Notes: generated by a model from the sequence alone, not told the origin. 64,000 bases of DNA from Streptomyces xanthophaeus (GCF_030440515.1 NZ_CP076543.1:4685501-4749500), one strand, 5' to 3'. Counted from the first letter of the stretch, positions 44,133 through 53,270 are shown. Made by a program: numbers and translations.

Positions 44133-44453
44133 GGGGCCAGTCTCGCCGATGCCGCCCGGGTCCGGTGGCCGGTCCCGGGACACCGGCAAACCCGTCCAGG
44201 ACCCCTGTTACCACCGGTCATCGCAAAGTCACGACGGAAACTTTGAAAATACGCAAAACGGACATGGCTGCGGTTTCCGCATGCCGAAAGAGTCTCGGTC
44301 GAGCCTGCCGAAGCACGGGCTCACGCCAAAGTGAACCTTGTATTAAGCGCTTGTGAATGGCCTCCGTCTCAGGATTCGAAGGCGTTCGGAGGCGTTGACT
44401 TCCGGACTCGGATCATCCAGATGTGGAATACGCACCATCTAACGTCCTGACTC
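44133..44453. other. Intergenic region before the APC permease
   Basis: About 320 bp with lower GC content than its surroundings. No gene is supportable. It holds TTGACT at 44395-44400 and AGATGT 18 bp later, a weak promoter candidate. The permease ATG has no clear ribosome-binding site. Confidence 0.5.
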
Positions 44454-46019
44454 ATGACTCAGCTGGACGTTCGGCCTCGGGCCGGAGACACGGTAAGCGG
44501 CGTCGCCGAGGGCGACGTTCGCGGCAAGGGCCTCGGCAAGGGGTCCGTCGGACTGGTCGGCAGCGCCGTCATCGGCATCTCGACCGTCGCCCCGGTCTAC
44601 TGCCTGACCTCGACCCTCGGCTCCACCGCCGGTGAGGTCGGCATGCAGATGCCCGCGATCTTCCTCGCCGGCTTCCTCCCCATGCTCCTGGTCGCCTTCG
44701 CCTACCGCGAGCTCAACAAGGCCATGCCGGACTGCGGCACCTCCTTCACCTGGACCGTCAAGGCCTTCGGCCCGCGGATCGGCTGGATGTGCGGCTGGGG
44801 CCTGGTGATCGCCACGATCATCGTGCTCTCCAACCTCGCGGGCGTCGCCACCTCGTACTTCTGGCTGCTGGCCGGCGAGATCACGAACAATCCGTCGATC
44901 GCCGCCCTGGACGACGACAAGCTCGTCCACATCGTCACCTGCCTCACGCTGATCGCCGTCGCGACCGCCATCAGCTACCGCGGCATGACCGCCACCAAGG
45001 GCGTCCAGTACGCCCTGGTCGGCCTCCAGCTCGTCGTGCTCGCCATCTTCGTCGCCATGGCCTTCCAGAAGGCCTCCGCCGGCACCTTCGACACCGGCCT
45101 GGACTTCTCCTGGTCCTGGATGAACCCCTTCGCGGTCGAGTCCATGGCGGCCTTCACCGCCGGACTCTCGCTCTCGATCTTCATGTACTGGGGCTGGGAC
45201 GCGTGCCTGGCCACCAACGAGGAGACCACCGGCTCGACGAAGACCCCCGGCCGCGCCTCGCTCATCGCGATGATCGTCCTGGTCGGCTCGTACCTGGCCA
45301 CCGGCGTCGCCGCCCAGATGGCCGTCGGCTCCGGCGGCGAGGGCCTCGGCCTCGCCAACGAGGAGACCTCGGGCAACGTCTTCGCCGCCCTCGCCGGCCC
45401 CGTCATGGGCCCTGTCCTCGGCATCCTGCTCTTCGTGGCCGTCCTGGCCTCCGCCGCGGCCTCCCTGCAGACCACCTTCATCCCGGTGGCCCGCACGGTC
45501 CTCGCCATGTCGACGTACGAGGCCCTGCCGCCCTCCTACGCGAAGGTCCACCCGCGCTTCAAGACCCCCGGCCGCGCCACCGTCATGGCGGGCGTCGCGA
45601 CCGGCGTCTTCTACACGGTCATGACCCTGGTCAGCGAGAACGTCCTCACCGACACGATCTTCGCGCTCGGCCTGATGATCTGCTTCTACTACTCGCTGAC
45701 GGCCTTCGCCTGCGTCTGGTACTTCCGCGGCGAGCTGCGCCGCTCCGCCCGCGACCTGTTCTTCAAGGGCGTCTTCCCGATCCTGGGCGGCCTGCTGCTG
45801 GCAGCGGTCTTCTTCAAGACCCTCTACGACGCCTGGGACCCGTCCTACGGCTCCGGCTCCACGCTCCCCGGCCTCGACGTCGGCAACGTCTTCGTCATCG
45901 GCGTCGGCCTGCTGGCCCTCGGCCTGGTGATCATGTTCGTCACCGAGCGCCGCAGCCCGGCCTTCTTCCGCGGCGAGGTCCTGACGAAGTCCACCCCGGC
46001 CCTGGTGGTCGAGGACTGA
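44454..46019 (+). CDS. APC family amino acid permease
   Basis: The 521-residue protein has about 12-14 predicted membrane helices. The APC core includes SVGLVGSAVIGISTVAPVY near residue 33, MPDCGTSFTWTVKAFGPRIGW and FMYWGWDACLATNEETTGST. It imports or exchanges amino acids or related amines by proton or substrate exchange. The substrate is not evident. No transporter partner genes lie beside it. A clear hairpin follows the stop. Confidence 0.9.
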   Translation: MTQLDVRPRAGDTVSGVAEGDVRGKGLGKGSVGLVGSAVIGISTVAPVYCLTSTLGSTAGEVGMQMPAIFLAGFLPMLLVAFAYRELNKAMPDCGTSFTWTVKAFGPRIGWMCGWGLVIATIIVLSNLAGVATSYFWLLAGEITNNPSIAALDDDKLVHIVTCLTLIAVATAISYRGMTATKGVQYALVGLQLVVLAIFVAMAFQKASAGTFDTGLDFSWSWMNPFAVESMAAFTAGLSLSIFMYWGWDACLATNEETTGSTKTPGRASLIAMIVLVGSYLATGVAAQMAVGSGGEGLGLANEETSGNVFAALAGPVMGPVLGILLFVAVLASAAASLQTTFIPVARTVLAMSTYEALPPSYAKVHPRFKTPGRATVMAGVATGVFYTVMTLVSENVLTDTIFALGLMICFYYSLTAFACVWYFRGELRRSARDLFFKGVFPILGGLLLAAVFFKTLYDAWDPSYGSGSTLPGLDVGNVFVIGVGLLALGLVIMFVTERRSPAFFRGEVLTKSTPALVVED

Positions 46020-46052
46020 CCACCCCCGCCCCACCCGCTGAGTCATGCCCCA

Positions 46053-46085
46053 CGGCCCCGGATCGATTCCCCCGATCCGGGGCCG
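46053..46085. terminator. Terminator after the APC permease
   Basis: CGGCCCCGGATCG (46053-46065) and CGATCCGGGGCCG (46073-46085) are a perfect 13-bp inverted repeat with a seven-base loop. Confidence 0.8.
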
Positions 46086-46163
46086 CGGGCGTTCACGGGC
46101 GTTCGCGGGCGCCGATCCGCCCGGCACGGTGACCCGGGGTGCGGCGGGGTCGTTGGACGGGGC

Positions 46164-46451
46164 ATGAACGCCTTGAAGCGCACCCTTGCCGCCCTGGTCG
46201 TCTCCGGCGGGGCCCTCGCCCTCACCTCCGTCGCCGCGCACGCCGACGAGGCGCCCGACCAGGCGCCCCCGGTCGTCGACCGGGTCGTGGACATCGTCGA
46301 CCACCCGACAAAGGCCGTACAGGACACCAAGACCGCGGTGGGCGTGACCACCCAGGCGGCCGGATCCGCCGGCCAGGCCACGGACTCCTCCCTCAAGGGC
46401 ACCGGCGCGGCCCTGACCGCCGGCCTCCCCAAGACCCCGAAGGTCGAGTGA
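46164..46451 (+). CDS. Small secreted protein of unknown function
   Basis: The 95-residue product has a clear signal peptide ending at about residue 27 (LALTSVAAHADEA). The mature part of some 68 residues has no cysteines and consists of short repeated Thr/Ala/Val/Asp stretches (AVQDTKTAVGVTTQAAGS), probably an amphipathic helix. I recognise no family. Confidence 0.65.
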   Translation: MNALKRTLAALVVSGGALALTSVAAHADEAPDQAPPVVDRVVDIVDHPTKAVQDTKTAVGVTTQAAGSAGQATDSSLKGTGAALTAGLPKTPKVE

Positions 46452-46540
46452 GCTCAGCCCCCTGGACCCGGAAGCACGGGGACGAGCTCATCGGCGCCCA
46501 GGAGGCCGGGCTCCCGGGCGGCGGCGCTCGTTAGCAGGGC

Positions 46541-47335
46541 ATGATCCTCTGGCTGCTCAACCACCTCAGCACCTTCGTCATCGCCGTCCTCCTGGTCGGC
46601 GGCCTGACCGGCCTCGCCGTGGCCGGGAGCGTGGCCGCCCGCCGCCGCTTCCCGCACCTGGCCCGGGGCGAACACAACGAGATGGTCGGTGTCGCGCTCG
46701 GTATGTTCGGTGCGATCTACGGCATCATCCTCGCGTTCGTCGTCGTCACCCTGTGGACGCAGCTGGAGAACACCCAGAACATCGTCGCCAGCGAGGCCAC
46801 CGACCTGGCCCTCGTCGTCCGCAGCGCCGACGCCTTCCCGCCGGCCGACCGCGACCGGGTGCAGCGGGCGGTCGGCGCGTACACGCACGCCGTCGTCGAG
46901 GTGCAGTGGCCGCTGATGCGCGACGGGCGGCCGAGCTACGACGCGACCGGCGCGCAGACGCACGCCCTCTACGAGGCGCTCCTGGCCTACGAGCCCCAGG
47001 GCACCCGCGCCGAGACCTTCTACGCCGAAGCGGTCACCCGCCTCAACGACGTCGCGGCCCAGCGCCGGGCCCGCATCACGATGGCCGAGAGCTCGCTGCC
47101 GGTCCTGCTCCAGGTGCTGGTGTACGGGGGCGCGTTCGTGATCGTCCCGCTCACCTTCCTGTTCGGGCTGCGCAGCCTGAAGATGCAGCTGCTCTTCGTA
47201 TCGGCCGTGGCCGGGCTGATCGGCTTCAGCCTGCTCCTGGTGGTGGCACTGGACCGCCCCTTCGCGGGGGACCTGAGCGTGACCCCGGAGCCCTACAAGG
47301 AGGCGGCTCTGGCCCAGTTCTGGGCTGTCGGCTGA
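46541..47335 (+). CDS. DUF4239 (bestrophin-like) membrane protein
   Basis: The 264-residue protein has two N-terminal helices, a conserved stretch GEHNEMVGVALGMFGAIYGIILAFVVVTLW, a helical cytoplasmic or external domain of about 110 residues, and two C-terminal helices (LPVLLQVLVYGGAFVIVPLTFLFG, LLFVSAVAGLIGFSLLLVVAL). This is the layout of DUF4239 proteins, sometimes called bestrophin-like; their role is unknown, possibly ion transport. It starts with ATG at 46541. Confidence 0.8.
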   Translation: MILWLLNHLSTFVIAVLLVGGLTGLAVAGSVAARRRFPHLARGEHNEMVGVALGMFGAIYGIILAFVVVTLWTQLENTQNIVASEATDLALVVRSADAFPPADRDRVQRAVGAYTHAVVEVQWPLMRDGRPSYDATGAQTHALYEALLAYEPQGTRAETFYAEAVTRLNDVAAQRRARITMAESSLPVLLQVLVYGGAFVIVPLTFLFGLRSLKMQLLFVSAVAGLIGFSLLLVVALDRPFAGDLSVTPEPYKEAALAQFWAVG

Positions 47336-47457
47336 GCGGTCCGCGGACTGTCAAGTCCCGAACTCCAGCGGCATGACGCGATCCGCTCCCTCGGGCTGAC
47401 TGGAAGCACGGGCCCACCACCGCGCCCCGCACGCCCCGCCTCCCGAGGAGCACTCCC

Positions 47458-47901
47458 ATGGCCGGCATCCCCACCCGCACCCGGACCCGCATCCGGCGCC
47501 TCGTCCAGCCCGTGGTCGTGGCTCTCCTGGCCGCGGCCGCCCTCGCAGCCGCGATCACCGGCCTGGTCGACGTGGCCCGCGGCGCCCCCGCCGCGCCGCG
47601 CACCCCGCACTCCTCCACCGCCCCGGCGTCCCACGACGGCGGCGGCTCCGGCCACCGCCTGTGGTCGGTGTTCAAGCACCTCTGGACGAGCGTCGGCATG
47701 GCCATGGACTCCCCGCACGTGGGCCACGCGGACCCGCCACCGGACGTCCGGGCGGCCGCCCGGAACGCCGACGGGCGGCGTACGCCGACCGTGGTGTCGG
47801 TGTACGCCGCCCAGGGGCGGGACGATGCTGCGGGAGGAGGCCCGCGCGCTCATACCGGTTACTTCGGGTCGCGGTTGAAGGAGGCCGCCGACCAGCGGTA
47901 G
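47458..47901 (+). CDS. Hypothetical membrane-anchored protein
   Basis: The 147-residue product has an Arg-rich N terminus and a single membrane segment at about residues 16-40 (VVVALLAAAALAAAITGL), followed by a hydrophilic tail. CGAGGAGCAC precedes the ATG at 47458. The last 43 bases overlap the convergent ABC permease gene. The reading frame looks real but no family is recognised. Confidence 0.5.
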   Translation: MAGIPTRTRTRIRRLVQPVVVALLAAAALAAAITGLVDVARGAPAAPRTPHSSTAPASHDGGGSGHRLWSVFKHLWTSVGMAMDSPHVGHADPPPDVRAAARNADGRRTPTVVSVYAAQGRDDAAGGGPRAHTGYFGSRLKEAADQR

Positions 47902-48650
47902 CCGAGCACCGCCAGGCCGAGGGACCAGGCGACCGCGAGCCAGCCGTTGTAGCCGATCTCGGTGCCGAGGAGCAGGCCGCGCAGGGTCTCGATGGCCGGC
48001 GTGAACGGCTGGTACTGGGCGATCGGCTGGAACCAGCCCGGCATCGCCTCGACCGGGGTGAACGCGCTGGAGATGAGGGGCAGCAGGATCAGCGGCATCG
48101 CGCTGTTGCTGGCGGCCTCGGCGTTCGGACTGGCCATGCCCATCCCGACGGCGATCCAGGTGAGCGCCAGGGCGAACAGCGCGATCAGCCCGAACGCGGC
48201 CAGCCACTCCAGGGCCGTGGCATCGGTGGACCGGAAGCCGATGGCGACGGCGACGGCGCCGACGAGGACCACGCTGGCGAGTGACTGCAGGACGCTGCCG
48301 ACGACGTGGCCGACGAGCACGGAGCCGCGGTGGATCGCCATGGTGCGGAAGCGGGCGATGATGCCCTCGGACATGTCGGTGGAGACGGATACCGCGGCCC
48401 CGATGACGGTGCTGCCGATGGTCATCAGCAGGATGCCGGGGACGACGTACGCGATGTAGTCGGAGCGGTCGGCGGCGCCGCCGCCCATGCCGGCGCTCAT
48501 CACGTCGCCGAAGATGTAGACGAAGAGCAGCAGCAGCATCACCGGGGTGAGCAGCAGGTTCAGCGTCAGCGACGGGTAGCGGCGGGCGTGCAGGAGGTTG
48601 CGGCGCAGCATCGTGGAGCAGTCGCGCACGGCGAGGGAGAGGGTGCTCAT
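47859..48650 (-). CDS. DrrB-like ABC transporter permease
   Basis: The 263-residue protein has six predicted helices and the ABC-2 pattern of daunorubicin-resistance permeases (SDYIAYVVPGILLMTIGSTVIG, SNSAMPLILLPLISSAFTPVEAMPGWFQPIAQYQPFTP). With the ATPase it should form a drug or lipid exporter. The ATG overlaps the ATPase stop by four bases (ATGA). It ends inside a convergent hypothetical gene. Confidence 0.9.
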   Translation of the reverse strand: MSTLSLAVRDCSTMLRRNLLHARRYPSLTLNLLLTPVMLLLLFVYIFGDVMSAGMGGGAADRSDYIAYVVPGILLMTIGSTVIGAAVSVSTDMSEGIIARFRTMAIHRGSVLVGHVVGSVLQSLASVVLVGAVAVAIGFRSTDATALEWLAAFGLIALFALALTWIAVGMGMASPNAEAASNSAMPLILLPLISSAFTPVEAMPGWFQPIAQYQPFTPAIETLRGLLLGTEIGYNGWLAVAWSLGLAVLGYRWSAASFNRDPK

Positions 48651-49612
48651 CGGACGTTCTCCTTGGACTGGTTGGGGATGACGGTGGCCGGGCCGGTGAG
48701 GGCGAAGAACACGTCGTCGAGGTCGGGGGTGTGCACGGTCAGTTCGTCCGCCTCGATGCCGGCGGCCTCCAGCCGGTCGAGGATCGTGCGCAGGTCGCGC
48801 TGGCTGCCGTCGCTGGGGATCTGCAGGGCCAGGGCCTCGTCGTCCCGGGTGACCTCGTGCAGGGCGAGGGCCGCGGACCGGTAGGCGGCCGGGTCGGTGA
48901 AGCGGAGCCGGACGTGCCCGCCGGGGACCAGCCGCTTCAGCTCGTCGGCGGTGCCTTCGGCGGCGATCCTGCCGTCGTTGAGGACGGCGATGCGGTCGGC
49001 GAGCTGGTCGGCCTCCTCCAGGTACTGGGTGGTGAGGAAGACGGTGACGCCGCCGGTGACGAGTTCGCGGATGATCTGCCACATGTTGTGGCGGCTGCGC
49101 GGGTCGAGGCCGGTGGTGGGCTCGTCGAGGAAGATGATCCGCGGGTCGCCGACCAGGGTCATCGCGATGTCGAGGCGGCGCTTCATGCCGCCGGAGTAGC
49201 TGGCGGCGGGCTTCTTGGCGGCCTCGACCAGGTCGAAGCGTTCCAGCAGTTCGCCGGCCACCCGCCGCCCTTCGCTGCGGGAGAGGTGGTGCAGGTCCGC
49301 CATCAGGAGCATGTTCTCCTCGCCGGTGATCAGGCCGTCGACGGCGGAGAACTGGCCGGTGACACCGATCGAGGCGCGCACGGCCTGCGGGTCGGCGGCC
49401 AGGTCGTGGCCGTTGATGTGGATGGCTCCGGTGCCCGGGTCCGCCCCGAGGAGGGTGGAGAGGATCTTGACGGCGGTGGTCTTGCCGGCGCCGTTCGGGC
49501 CGAGCAGGGAGAAGACCGTGCCGGCGGGGACCGCCAGGTCGATCCCGTCGAGAACGACCTTGTCGCCGTAGGACTTGCGCAGCCCGTTCGCCGCGATGGC
49601 CAGGTTGGTCAT
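48647..49612 (-). CDS. DrrA-like ABC transporter ATP-binding protein
   Basis: The 321-residue ATPase has Walker A GPNGAGKTT, signature YSGGMKRR, Walker B IIFLDEPTTGLD and switch His-type TTQYLEEAD. A C-terminal DrrA-type extension with DDVFFALTG follows. It powers the permease encoded next. A DUF4097 protein gene lies 33 bp upstream on the same strand. Confidence 0.93.
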   Translation of the reverse strand: MTNLAIAANGLRKSYGDKVVLDGIDLAVPAGTVFSLLGPNGAGKTTAVKILSTLLGADPGTGAIHINGHDLAADPQAVRASIGVTGQFSAVDGLITGEENMLLMADLHHLSRSEGRRVAGELLERFDLVEAAKKPAASYSGGMKRRLDIAMTLVGDPRIIFLDEPTTGLDPRSRHNMWQIIRELVTGGVTVFLTTQYLEEADQLADRIAVLNDGRIAAEGTADELKRLVPGGHVRLRFTDPAAYRSAALALHEVTRDDEALALQIPSDGSQRDLRTILDRLEAAGIEADELTVHTPDLDDVFFALTGPATVIPNQSKENVR

Positions 49613-49645
49613 GGTGAGTGCTCCTTCGGGTGCGGTGACTGCGGG

Positions 49646-50317
49646 TCAGATGCTGCGGGCGGTGATGTCGCCGTAGGAGGTGGTGGCGCGGATGGTGAGG
49701 CCGGCGGCGGCGCCGTCGGTGTTGGTGAGGGCGTTGCTGATCCGGCCGTAGGCGGTGCCGGCGTCGAGGGTGGCGGAGATGCCGCGGGCGGCGCCGACGG
49801 TGATGTCGCCTGCCTGGGTGGACAGTTCGACGGTGCCGCGCTGGGCCTCGGCGATCTGCAGGTGGCCCTTCTGGGTGGTGATCTGCGCGGGGCCGCCCAG
49901 GCGTCCGACGGAGACGTCGCCGGCCATCAGGGTGAGGTGGGCGCTCGCGGTCTCGTCGAGCTTGACCGTGCCCTGGGCGGCCTCGAAGGTGACGTCGCCC
50001 AGGCGGCCGACGCCGCGGAACTCGGCGGCCGCGGTCTTCGCGTCGACGCGGGAGCCGGCCGGCAGCTGGACGGTGATCTCGACGGACCCGGAGTTGCCGA
50101 GGATCCGGTTCTTCGCCGGTGCGGCGGTGATCCGCAGGACGCCGTTCTTGTACTCGGCGGTGGTCTGCTCGGCGGCCTTCACGTCGCGGCCCTTGGAGGC
50201 GTCGGCGGGGAGGATCTCGACGATGGTGTCGGACCGGTCGGCGGCGATGAACCGGATGAGCCCGGCGGGGACGTCCAGGACGGCGGCGATCGGGGCGGCG
50301 GTGGCGAACTTCTGCAC
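49646..50317 (-). CDS. DUF4097 family beta-strand repeat protein
   Basis: The 223-residue protein consists of repeating short beta strands (GSVEITVQLPAGSRVDAKTAAAEFRGVG, GDVTFEAAQGTVKLDETASAH, GDITVGAARGISATLDAGTAYG), as in DUF4097 adhesin-like proteins. It has no signal peptide. In Streptomyces these proteins often precede DrrAB-type exporters; their role is unknown. First gene of the operon controlled by the divergent regulator. Confidence 0.85.
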   Translation of the reverse strand: MQKFATAAPIAAVLDVPAGLIRFIAADRSDTIVEILPADASKGRDVKAAEQTTAEYKNGVLRITAAPAKNRILGNSGSVEITVQLPAGSRVDAKTAAAEFRGVGRLGDVTFEAAQGTVKLDETASAHLTLMAGDVSVGRLGGPAQITTQKGHLQIAEAQRGTVELSTQAGDITVGAARGISATLDAGTAYGRISNALTNTDGAAAGLTIRATTSYGDITARSI

Positions 50318-50450
50318 GGTGCTTCTCCTTCATCAGCGGCTGCGCCCTGTGCGCCCCGCGGTTTCTGATGAACGAAAAGCTACGTTGCGTTCGATGTTCT
50401 GGCAACGTCTTCGTTGCGCTGAAAATGCATCTATGCAGGTCAGCGATGGA

Positions 50451-50530
50451 ATTTCATTGCAATGGTTTCGCGCTTAACGCAACACGCAGCATCGGGTTCG
50501 TTGCAATGAAATGGGAGTGAACGCTATAGT
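50451..50530. promoter_or_regulatory. Divergent promoter region with inverted-repeat operator
   Basis: ATTTCATTGCAA (50451-50462) and TTGCAATGAAAT (50501-50512) are perfect 12-bp inverted repeats with 38 bp between them. TTGCAA (50501-50506) and TATAGT (50525-50530), 18 bp apart, form a plausible promoter for the regulator gene. Shorter GTTGC(G/A) motifs recur at 50380-50480. The GC content is clearly lower than in the neighbourhood. Autoregulation by the protein encoded at 50563 is likely. Confidence 0.65.
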
Positions 50531-50562
50531 GGGGGACACCACGGACCACGAAGGAGACCGCG

Positions 50563-51309
50563 ATGCCGGGCGGCAGGCTCAACCAGCAGGAACGTCAGCA
50601 GATCGCGCTGGGACTGGCGGACGACCTCGCCTACGCGGAGATCGCCAGGCGCCTCGACCGCCCGACCTCGACGATCTCGCGCGAGGTGATGCGCAACGGC
50701 GGCCCCAACGCCTACCGGGCCGACCTGGCCCACCGCGCCACCGAACGCCGAGCCCACCGGCGCAGCCAGGCCGGACCCCGGGGACCGGAGGCGATCCCGC
50801 AGGCCCACGGACGCGATCCGGAGGCGGTGCGCGAGTTCGAGGACGTGTTCACCGACGTCCTCATCCAGGCGGGCACGCCCAAGATGATGGCCCGGGTGAT
50901 GTCCTGCCTCTACATCACGGACACGGGCAGCCTCACCGCGTCCGAACTCGTCCAGCGCCTCCAGGTCAGCCCGGCGTCCATCTCCAAGGCGATCACGTTC
51001 CTGGAGGGCCAGGGCCTCGTCCGCAGGGAACGCGACGAACGCCGCCGCGAGCGCTACTTCGTCGATGACGACGTCTGGTACCAGGCGACGATCGCCAGCG
51101 CCCGCGCCAACGCCCAGATCATAGAAACCGCACGCCAGGGCGTCAGCATCCTCGGCCCCGACACCCCGGCCGCCAACCGGCTGGAGAACATCGCCCGCTT
51201 CATGGACTTCGTCTCCGAAGGCATCACCCGCGCCGCGGAACAGGCGCGCGAGGTCCTCCACGCGAAGCCGGGCACGCCCGCGGCAACGCCCCCGGGTGAC
51301 ACCCCCTAG
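50563..51309 (+). CDS. HTH (IS30-type) plus GbsR/MarR-like transcriptional regulator
   Basis: The 248-residue protein joins two DNA-binding modules. Residues 1-60 (LNQQERQQIALGLADDLAYAEIARRLDRPTSTISREV) match the HTH of IS30-type transposases. The rest is a GbsR/MarR-like winged helix (LTASELVQRLQVSPASISKAITFLEGQGLVRRERDERRRERYF). GAAGGAGA precedes the ATG. It probably represses the divergent DUF4097/DrrAB-like operon and itself through the inverted repeats upstream. Such fused regulators occur in Streptomyces, but I know of no ligand. Confidence 0.85.
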   Translation: MPGGRLNQQERQQIALGLADDLAYAEIARRLDRPTSTISREVMRNGGPNAYRADLAHRATERRAHRRSQAGPRGPEAIPQAHGRDPEAVREFEDVFTDVLIQAGTPKMMARVMSCLYITDTGSLTASELVQRLQVSPASISKAITFLEGQGLVRRERDERRRERYFVDDDVWYQATIASARANAQIIETARQGVSILGPDTPAANRLENIARFMDFVSEGITRAAEQAREVLHAKPGTPAATPPGDTP

Positions 51310-51322
51310 AGGGGCATGACGA

Positions 51323-51688
51323 TCAGGCCGTGCGGCCCGCCGCGGCCTCGATCACCTCGTCCAGCACCTCGCGGGAGCGGATCAGATCGCCGATCATCCG
51401 GTCGATCCGCTCCCGCTCCGCGGCCAGTTCGGCCACCAGCGCCGGGGTGGCACGCACCGACGGGCCGCCGTCCTCGTCCCGCATGCAGGGCAGGATCTGC
51501 GCGATCTTCGCGCTGTGCAGGCCGGCCGCGTACAGCTCCTGGATCCGGATCACCCGGTCGACGGCCCGCTCGGGGAAGTCCCGGTGACCGCCGGGCGTCC
51601 GGTCCGAAGCGAGCAGGCCCTGCTGCTCGTAGTAGCGCAGCGAACGCTCACCGACCCCGGTGCGCGCCGCCAGTTCACCGATCCGCAT
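51323..51688 (-). CDS. MerR family transcriptional regulator
   Basis: The 121-residue protein has the MerR winged helix (MRIGELAARTGVGERSLRYYEQQGLL, VDRVIRIQELYAAGLH) and a dimerisation helix. A short C terminus has a single cysteine (LPCMRDEDGG), so it could respond to a metal or oxidant, or bind a small drug. It is divergent from the old-yellow-enzyme gene, with a MerR-type operator in the 53-bp gap. Confidence 0.9.
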   Translation of the reverse strand: MRIGELAARTGVGERSLRYYEQQGLLASDRTPGGHRDFPERAVDRVIRIQELYAAGLHSAKIAQILPCMRDEDGGPSVRATPALVAELAAERERIDRMIGDLIRSREVLDEVIEAAAGRTA

Positions 51689-51703
51689 GCCCCACCCCAG
51701 CTC

Positions 51704-51735
51704 TTGAACCTGACACCGGTGTCAGCTTTTACGGT
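51704..51735 (+). promoter_or_regulatory. MerR-type promoter with dyad in a long spacer
   Basis: CTGACACCGGTGTCAG (51710-51725) is a perfect 16-bp palindrome lying between TTGAAC (51704-51709) and TACGGT (51730-51735), a spacing of 20 bp. Long spacers filled by a dyad are the mark of MerR promoters. Transcription would begin about at the ATG of the reductase gene (51742), so the mRNA may be leaderless. Confidence 0.7.
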
Positions 51736-51741
51736 ACCGGC

Positions 51742-52875
51742 ATGACGCAGACACAGCACGGTCCCGCCGCCTCCCGCCTCTTCGAACCCGCCCGCCTCGG
51801 CGGCCTGGAACTGCCCAGCTGCCTGGTGATGGCGCCGCTGACCCGCAACCGCGCCGGGGCCGACGGCGTCCCCGGCGAACTCATGGCCACGTACTACGCG
51901 CAGCGCGCCTCGGCCGGCCTGATCATCGCCGAGGCCAGCACCCCGAACGCCGCCGGGCAGACCTACCCGCACATCCCCGGCATCCACACCCCGGCGCAGA
52001 TCGCCGGCTGGCGCCGGGTCACCCAGGCCGTGCGGGCCGCCGGTGGCGGGGAGATGTTCCTCCAGCTCCAGCACGGCGGCCGGGTCGGCCACCCCGAGAC
52101 CAGCGGACACGTGCCGCTCGCCCCGTCCGCGGTGCCGTTCCCCGAGCAGCTGCACACCCCCGGCGGCCTCCGGGACGGCGTCGTACCGCACGCGATGACC
52201 GCCGAGGACATCCGGTCCACGGTGGCCGACTTCGCGAACGCGGCCCGCAACGCCGTCGAGGCGGGCTTCGCCGGGGTGGAGGTGCACTCCGCCAACGGCC
52301 ACCTGCTGCACCAGTTCCTCGCGCGCAACACCAACCGCCGCACCGACGAGTGGGGCGGCTCCGCCCGGAACCGCATCCGGTTCACCGTCGAGGTCGTCCG
52401 GGCCGTCGCCGAAGCCATCGGGCCGGAGCGGGTCGGCGTACGCATCTCGCCCGGAGTGAACGTCAACGGGATCGAGGAGGGCGAAACCGAGGAGATCTAC
52501 CCGGCCCTGGTCGAAGCCCTGGCCGACCTGGCGCCGGTCTACCTGCACCAGGTCCACGCCGACCCCGACCGGCCCGCCTTCGCGCAGATCCGCCGGGACT
52601 GGCCCGGCATCCTGATCGCCAACCCGGCGCTCTCCCGCGAGGAGGCCGCGGCCGACGGCGGCAAGCGGCGGGGCGAACGCCTCCTGTCCGAGGGTGCCGA
52701 TCTCGTGGCACTGGGCCGGGGCTTCCTCGCCAACCCCGACTTCGTCGAGCGGCTGCGCACGGGCGCGCCGCTCAACGAGATCCGCCCGGAGTTCCTGATG
52801 CACGTACAGGGCGCGGAGGGCTACACCGACTACCCGGTCCTCGGACGGACGGCCTACGAGGACGCGGCGGCCTGA
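51742..52875 (+). CDS. Old yellow enzyme family alkene reductase (NADH:flavin oxidoreductase)
   Basis: The 377-residue FMN enzyme has LVMAPLTRNRAG at the N terminus, QLQHGGRVGHP, the substrate-binding His/Asn pair in VHSANGHLLHQFL, and DEWGGSARNRIRF, and ends YTDYPVLGR. It reduces activated C=C bonds in enals, enones, nitro compounds or maleimides and is often induced by electrophiles. The divergent MerR gene and operator suggest induction by such a compound. The ATG at 51742 lies right after the -10 box. Confidence 0.92.
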   Translation: MTQTQHGPAASRLFEPARLGGLELPSCLVMAPLTRNRAGADGVPGELMATYYAQRASAGLIIAEASTPNAAGQTYPHIPGIHTPAQIAGWRRVTQAVRAAGGGEMFLQLQHGGRVGHPETSGHVPLAPSAVPFPEQLHTPGGLRDGVVPHAMTAEDIRSTVADFANAARNAVEAGFAGVEVHSANGHLLHQFLARNTNRRTDEWGGSARNRIRFTVEVVRAVAEAIGPERVGVRISPGVNVNGIEEGETEEIYPALVEALADLAPVYLHQVHADPDRPAFAQIRRDWPGILIANPALSREEAAADGGKRRGERLLSEGADLVALGRGFLANPDFVERLRTGAPLNEIRPEFLMHVQGAEGYTDYPVLGRTAYEDAAA

Positions 52876-53270
52876 CCCCAGGTGCGGGAGCAGAGCACCA
52901 GCCGGTAGCCGTCGGGGTCGGCGACGGTGACTCCCCACTCGTCCCAGTACGGGTTGTGGGCGGCGACGCGGGTCCCGCCGTGCTCGACCAGGCGCTGGAC
53001 GAGGGCCTCGTCGGGGGCCTCGCCGAGATAGACCACGAACAGGTCGTCGACGGTGGGCGCGGGCAGGATCGGGTTCGAGGCGTCACGGGTGAGCTCGAAG
53101 TGCCAGCCGCCCCCGGCCGGTCCGACCATCAGCAGGTCGTGTTCCCCGGCCACGCTCTCGGCGCTCCGCCACTGCACCTGCAGCCCGAGCCCGTCGACGT
53201 AGAACCGCTCGGCGGCCGCCAGGTCGAGGGAGGGCCGGGCGACGCGGACATGCGTATGTGAATCGATCAT
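52854..53270 (-). CDS. VOC family protein
   Basis: The 138-residue single-domain glyoxalase-like protein has the N-terminal HTHVRVARPSLDLAAAERFYVDGLGL and the C-terminal DEWGVTVADPDGYRLVLC. Metal-binding positions are not certain. The substrate is unknown. Its 3' end overlaps the convergent old-yellow-enzyme gene by 22 bp. Confidence 0.82.
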   Translation of the reverse strand: MIDSHTHVRVARPSLDLAAAERFYVDGLGLQVQWRSAESVAGEHDLLMVGPAGGGWHFELTRDASNPILPAPTVDDLFVVYLGEAPDEALVQRLVEHGGTRVAAHNPYWDEWGVTVADPDGYRLVLCSRTWGQAAASS

